From the NCBI GenBank assembly GCA_000444245.1, contig ATSW01006289.1, positions 1 through 23,033 on the forward strand: a stretch of DNA of 23,033 bases. Direction: 5' to 3'. The translations under genes and the position numbers were made by a program. The DNA is from Botryllus schlosseri (Eukaryota; Chordata; Ascidiacea; Stolidobranchia; Styelidae). The notes below the pieces were generated by a model that was not told the origin of the DNA, did no database searches, and saw only the letters and a list, made by a program, of their open reading frames with translations. Numbering within the stretch: the first letter of the stretch is position 1; each line of letters opens with the position of its first letter. Positions 19,621-23,033 of this stretch are shown here, in pieces.

Positions 19621-20376
19621 TTGGGTTACCATATTTTCATATCCGAAGGGGACACTTTTTACATATCACAAAACTTGCGATATCGGGCGAGAAACGGATT
19701 ATTTAAAAATCTTCATGAGTAGGCCTAACACTGTTGTGTTTGACTAGAAAAAAGGTCGTTTTCAAACTCGACTCCCGAAAGACCCGCTCGAACGTCAAGA
19801 TTCCAGATTTCGTGTCATTTATCACCTGTTTAGCGTACAGTAGGACTGTTAAAAAGAACAATTATTTTCCCAAATCTTGCTTGCTAGGCGAGTAAATCGT
19901 CAGGTTGCCTAATAAAACGATGCACACCATATTTGAATCTATTCCAACCGGTAATCGCGAAGTTATTACAGTTTGAAAATTTTGAATTTAATATAAAATA
20001 TTTTTAAAAAATTTGTCAAATGTTACCGACTACCCCATGAAATTGTCAAGTTGTCTAAATATAATTTTAAATTTTTTTTTAAATAATTTATAATAATTTC
20101 AAACTTTTCCAGCTGATAGCTTCGCGATTACCGGCTGGAGTGGATTCAAATTTGGTGTGCATTCTTTTTTTAGGCAACGTGACGATTTATTCGCATAGCA
20201 AGCAAGATTTGGAAAAAAGATTGTTTTAAACATCCCTACTGTACTGTACAGTTGCCTTGCTGTCAAACGAGGAGGAATTGCCAAAATGGAGGACATTTGA
20301 GCATCCTCAGTGGACATTTTCGATTATCGGAAAAGGGAGGACAAATCCTCTCAAAATAGTACGTATGGTAACCCAA
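19621..20376 (+). mobile_element. hAT-type element A carrying a nested MITE
   Basis: The left end TTGGGTTACCATA and the right end TATGGTAACCCAA are perfect 13-bp inverted repeats. The flanking 8-mers TACTAGCC (19613-19620) and CTCTAGCC (20377-20384) match at 6 of 8. The termini and 8-bp duplication fit hAT. Subterminal GGGGACACTTTTTAC and GGGAGGACAAATCC are shared with the reverse copy at 20972-21392. A foldback MITE (19838-20241) is inserted in the middle. There is no transposase frame. Confidence 0.82.
19838..20241. mobile_element. TA-flanked foldback MITE, copy 2
   Basis: The termini CAGTAGGACTGTT and AACATCCCTACTG match at 11 of 13 positions and are flanked by TA (19836-19837 and 20242-20243). 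The arms are long: AATCTTGCTTGCTAGGCGAG on the left pairs with GCATAGCAAGCAAGATT on the right, and CCGGTAATCGCGAAG pairs with CTTCGCGATTACCGG. Only an AT-rich centre remains unpaired. The related copy is at 12055-12578. Confidence 0.85.
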
Positions 20377-20650
20377 CTCTAGCCTTCAGTCTGCCGATAT
20401 GATGTTCCATCGATCACCAACAATCTTGCTAATATATGAGCCATATATTGCTCGTCTGCAAAGCACTCTCGGTTTCGTTGGATTAGCCTTACAAGCTTGT
20501 TACCAAACAAAACAAATGACAGATTAAAAAGCTTTACTGAGTCACCGTAGCGGGTTTATCTTGATCGTACTATTTGCTATTTCACGGAACAACGGCGCAT
20601 ATCGCTTTTCAAGGTCGTCCGCGCCACGACAATGATATCAGTGATGTATA

Positions 20651-20971
20651 CAGTGCTGAATCCGGAACGGCGGACGATTTCATCCGGCCCACGAAGCAAT
20701 TCCAGTTACTAATCACAATTAGGAACAAGTCACTGATGACACCAAATTACGACAAGACAAAATATTGCACATTCAGTTCAGAGTTTTCTGGAAAGTGAGC
20801 CACCAAGAAATTTTCATCACAGAAGCGAAAACGTCAACGTGAAATCGTTGGATATAATTTACATGAAGAATATTAATAGTAACACAAAGATTATAATTCA
20901 AATATCTGCGGTTGAACCGCTGTTTAACTTATTGAAAAGGCCCTCCTTCCCATAGAAACCCAAATGGTGAT
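20651..20971 (+). repeat. hAT-derived repeat, copy C1
   Basis: Aligns with 21396-21827. GATTTCATCCGGCCC here matches CATTTCATCTGGCCC there, and both have the block CAGAGTTTTCTGG and a tail with AAATGGTGA or GAATGGTGA. A terminus-like CAGTGCTGAATCCGG marks the left end. A 74-codon frame covers part of it but is not shared with C2 and is probably not a gene. Confidence 0.6.
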
Positions 20972-21392
20972 TTAAAAAGAACGCACCAAATTCCAAGATT
21001 CTCGTTTACAGTTAATTCTCTTGTATTCCCCACAACACATATGAATAGCAGCCTAAATGTCCTACTTTTTGGCAATTCGTCCTCCTTCATAGCTTTTACA
21101 GCTAGGATAGTGGGTAGATTCAAGTGAAAATGGGCATAAACGACACTAAATAGCAAAGACGGACGTTCGAGCGGGAAATTCGTGGTTCGATCGAAGGTGA
21201 CGACCTATTTTTAGTCAACACCACAGTCAATTTAAGTGAAAAGTGTGTAAAACGGGAGTCGGACAAAACTCGAAAGTGATGACCTTTTTTTACTGCAAAA
21301 ATAGCGAAATAGGCTGTTTTCAGTCTTGATCAACTAACTTCTGATTTGGTAAAAGTGTCCTCCTTTCCCGATTCCGAAATATGGTAACCCTA
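20972..21392 (-). mobile_element. hAT-type element B, uninterrupted relative of A
   Basis: Read on the minus strand it starts TAGGGTTACCATATTTCGG and shares AGGTCGT, CCCGCTCGAACGTC, TGTCGTTTATG and GGAGGACGAATTGCC in the same order as element A (19621-20376). Where A holds the foldback MITE, B has a short plain sequence instead. The distal terminus is missing or too diverged to see, so B is truncated at about 20972 against repeat C1. Confidence 0.72.
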
Positions 21393-21395
21393 GCA

Positions 21396-21827
21396 CAGGG
21401 GTGTCAAACATACGGCCCGCCAGACCATTTCATCTGGCCCGCTAGGTCATTCTGAGTAAATCGAAAAATTATTGTATTATACAGTATGCATCTTATAGTA
21501 GTAAATGTCGAACATGTTCAACGGCCACATTATAACCATCTGTCGACAGTGTTCAGTTTCCACTCAAGTAACCATCAGGAACAAGGTGGTGACATTGACA
21601 CTACATTATGGGAAGGCAAAAAATAGCACATTCTTTTCAGAGTTTTCTGGTAAAAAAACGACAATCCGAAACTGTTGCGTATGCAAAATACATGGATAAT
21701 ATTAGAGCTACACGAAGAATAGAATTCAAATATCTTTGGTCGCACTGCTGCTTATATTACTCTTACAGTAAAGGCCCCATAGCCTCGGTCTCCAGAGAAA
21801 TCGAATGGTGAACAGCTTAAACCCCTG
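21396..21827 (+). mobile_element. hAT-derived repeat, copy C2
   Basis: It begins CAGGGGTGTCAAACATACGG, a standard hAT terminus followed by GCCCGCC, and appears to end TTAAACCCCTG at 21827 (reverse complement CAGGGGTTTAA). The flanking 8-mers do not match. It is related to C1 (20651-20971) over roughly 300 bases. No complete transposase frame is present. Confidence 0.65.
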
Positions 21828-21914
21828 CTTCGGAACGTCCTACTGCGTCCAGAATCGAAGCGAGTACTTTAATCGTCTTTAACTCCGCTGCTGAAAAAAA
21901 TTCAAACCTTCAAG

Positions 21915-21986
21915 AGATTCCACCGCGCCTTGAACTCGGATGGCAGGATTCAGAATCCTGAGTGCTAACCGTTACACCCTGGGGCC
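21915..21986 (-). tRNA. tRNA-Gln(CTG)-like pseudogene
   Basis: On the minus strand 72 bases fit a glutamine tRNA. The order is acceptor GGCCCCA, D arm GTGTAACGGTTAGCAC, anticodon arm CAGGA-TTCTGAA-TCCTG with anticodon CTG, T arm CCGAG-TTCAAGG-CGCGG and 3' acceptor TGGAATC. The D and anticodon stems pair fully. The acceptor stem has two C-A mismatches (3-70, 4-69) and the T stem one A-G mismatch, so it is probably not functional. A run of seven T at 21900-21894, 14 bases after the tRNA end, would serve as a Pol III terminator. It could be a recent pseudogene or the head of a SINE. Confidence 0.7.
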
Positions 21987-22349
21987 ATGACGTCCAATCA
22001 GAGACGGCATAGAAATATAGCGAAAATGGTGTTCGAAATTTTGCACCTGTACAAAAAGGCTGGGCAGCGCATTGGTTGTTGTTTGTGGTATTTGTGGCAG
22101 TGTTAAGCGGATATTTATTTCTGAGAATCCGAATCCGTCCGACGGCTTGAGACTCTGAGGAGCTATCCGTCCGAATCCGAAGAATCTCATCCCAATACCC
22201 ATGCTAATTCGACAAATGTAGACCAGAATCCGAAAAATCCCAATTGAATATCATTTTTCGAAGAATCTGAGACAATTTAAAGGTGGAATAGCCGTCAGAA
22301 GGGCCACAGTTAGGGTTAGCTGATCTCTATGCGCTTGAATCTTTGACAG
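21987..22349. other. Unassigned DNA
   Basis: No gene or repeat end was recognised. The words GAATCCGA and CCGTCCGA recur several times between 22120 and 22240, an irregular low-order repetition. Confidence 0.45.
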
Positions 22350-23033
22350 ACCAACGTTAGAGTACTAGAGTGGTCTGTTTCGCCGCCTTAGCAACACTCT
22401 GCCAGTTTGGGTTCTGTTGATACTCTTCAACACTCTTTTCCTATCAAAGTTACAATACGGAATTCTTCGTTGGGGTGCTGCCTGCAAGAATACCCACTGC
22501 AAAAACTACAACATCGGATCATCCGTGTATCATTGCCAAAGCCCACGGGGGCCTGAATGTGCAACTGATAAATCGCTACTCAAAAGATTTGGTGTTCTAA
22601 ACATAGAAGATATGAGGAAGCTAGAAATTGCCAAGTTTATTTATCAGTTCAATTGCGGTCAATGTCCCTAAAATTTCAACGACTACTTCACCTCGGAGTC
22701 AAAGGCGCACAAGTACGGCACACGCGCGTCGGCGAAGAACAACTACCATATGATCAGGACGGAATACAAGAAAACGCATCGCTCTATCAAGTATGCCGGA
22801 CCCCAATTGTGGAGCAGCATTTCGCCAGCTATCCGGCTAGCCTTCAGGATTACCGCACCACGACCTAACATCGATCTCGCCTTCCGCCACATGCCACCTT
22901 ATCTTGTCGCTTGCCTTTTATATTCTCTGCTTTCCTTGTCATTCAATGAGCAGTTTGTCGCCCTCGGTAGGACTCGAACCCGACCATCCGACAGTCGACG
23001 AGCATGTCCACATTCAAGTCGAAATACAAGCAA
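22350..23033 (+). pseudogene. LINE reverse transcriptase C-terminus (CR1/L2/Jockey type)
   Basis: From about 22390 one plus-strand frame runs to the window edge with a single in-frame TAA at 22669-22671. The first part includes LPVWVLLILFNTLFL and LQYGILRWGAACKN, matching the thumb region of non-LTR reverse transcriptases (LYNTLFL..L.YGI..WG). It is followed by RFGVLNIEDMRKLEIAKFIY. After the stop come NFNDYFTS, HKYGTRASAKNNYH and KYAGPQLWSSIS, the usual C-terminal tail (H.Y.TR......R......I.Y.GP.LWN.I). Beyond about 22840 the open frame has no family match and is probably 3' sequence. The element is 5'-truncated. Confidence 0.8.
22955..23012 (-). other. Possible tRNA-derived fragment with B box
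   Basis: On the minus strand GGTTCGAGTCC matches the Pol III B box (GGTTCRANTCC) exactly, inside GGTCGGGTTCGAGTCCTACC, which could be a damaged T arm. Upstream, GCTCGTCGACTGTCGGATGG may be an anticodon-arm remnant, but no A box could be placed. It may be the tail of a tRNA-derived SINE cut by the window edge. Confidence 0.3.

Noticed and set aside
1-23033. CRISPR array, bacterial operon or phage-like system
   Set aside because: No regularly spaced identical repeats, no long adjacent coding frames and no ribosome-binding sites; all features are those of an animal genome.

Overview
This looks like a gene-poor, repeat-rich stretch of an animal nuclear genome, most likely an invertebrate; I cannot name the species. 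The reasons are: about 60% A+T, no long open frames, GT-AG splice signals around short exons, many hAT-type DNA transposon ends with 8-bp target duplications, TA-flanked MITEs, a decayed CMC-like transposon, LINE reverse-transcriptase fragments, a tRNA-Gln(CTG)-like sequence and a tRNA-derived SINE. There are no operons, ribosome-binding sites, CRISPR arrays or rRNA genes. I saw no retrovirus-like, LTR or Polinton element.

Layout. 1-2.5 kb: a GTGA microsatellite at the left edge, mostly unassigned DNA, one tRNA-derived SINE. 2.5-5.8 kb: two copies (one on each strand) of an unclassified repeat of about 340 bp, a hAT terminus, a strong inverted repeat, a 34-bp tandem repeat and a complete 503-bp hAT-like MITE. 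5.8-12 kb: mostly unassigned DNA with a nested pair of hAT elements (8.77-9.6 kb), a decayed LINE C-terminal fragment on the minus strand (10.2-10.4 kb) and a CT microsatellite. 12.0-12.6 kb: a foldback MITE.

12.65-17.62 kb, plus strand: the best candidate host gene. It has a first coding exon with a clear signal peptide, several internal exon candidates with good splice sites, and a last exon ending in TGA. Its introns hold two more copies of the 340-bp repeat, in opposite orientation, and a hAT MITE. I do not recognise the protein. Two exon chains keep phase: one includes the longest internal exon but carries two in-frame stops, the other is fully open but skips that exon. The gene may be alternatively spliced or decaying.

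17.79-19.15 kb: a 1.37-kb DNA transposon with CACTG termini and the remains of a transposase. 19.6-21.8 kb: a cluster of hAT-like elements. A foldback MITE sits inside one hAT copy, and a second, reverse-oriented copy of the same family lacks it, giving an empty-site comparison. 21.9 kb: a tRNA-Gln-like pseudogene. 22.35 kb to the end: the C-terminal part of a CR1/L2/Jockey-type LINE reverse transcriptase.

The elements do not form a pathway. The window mainly records layered transposon insertion around one small candidate gene for a secreted protein.
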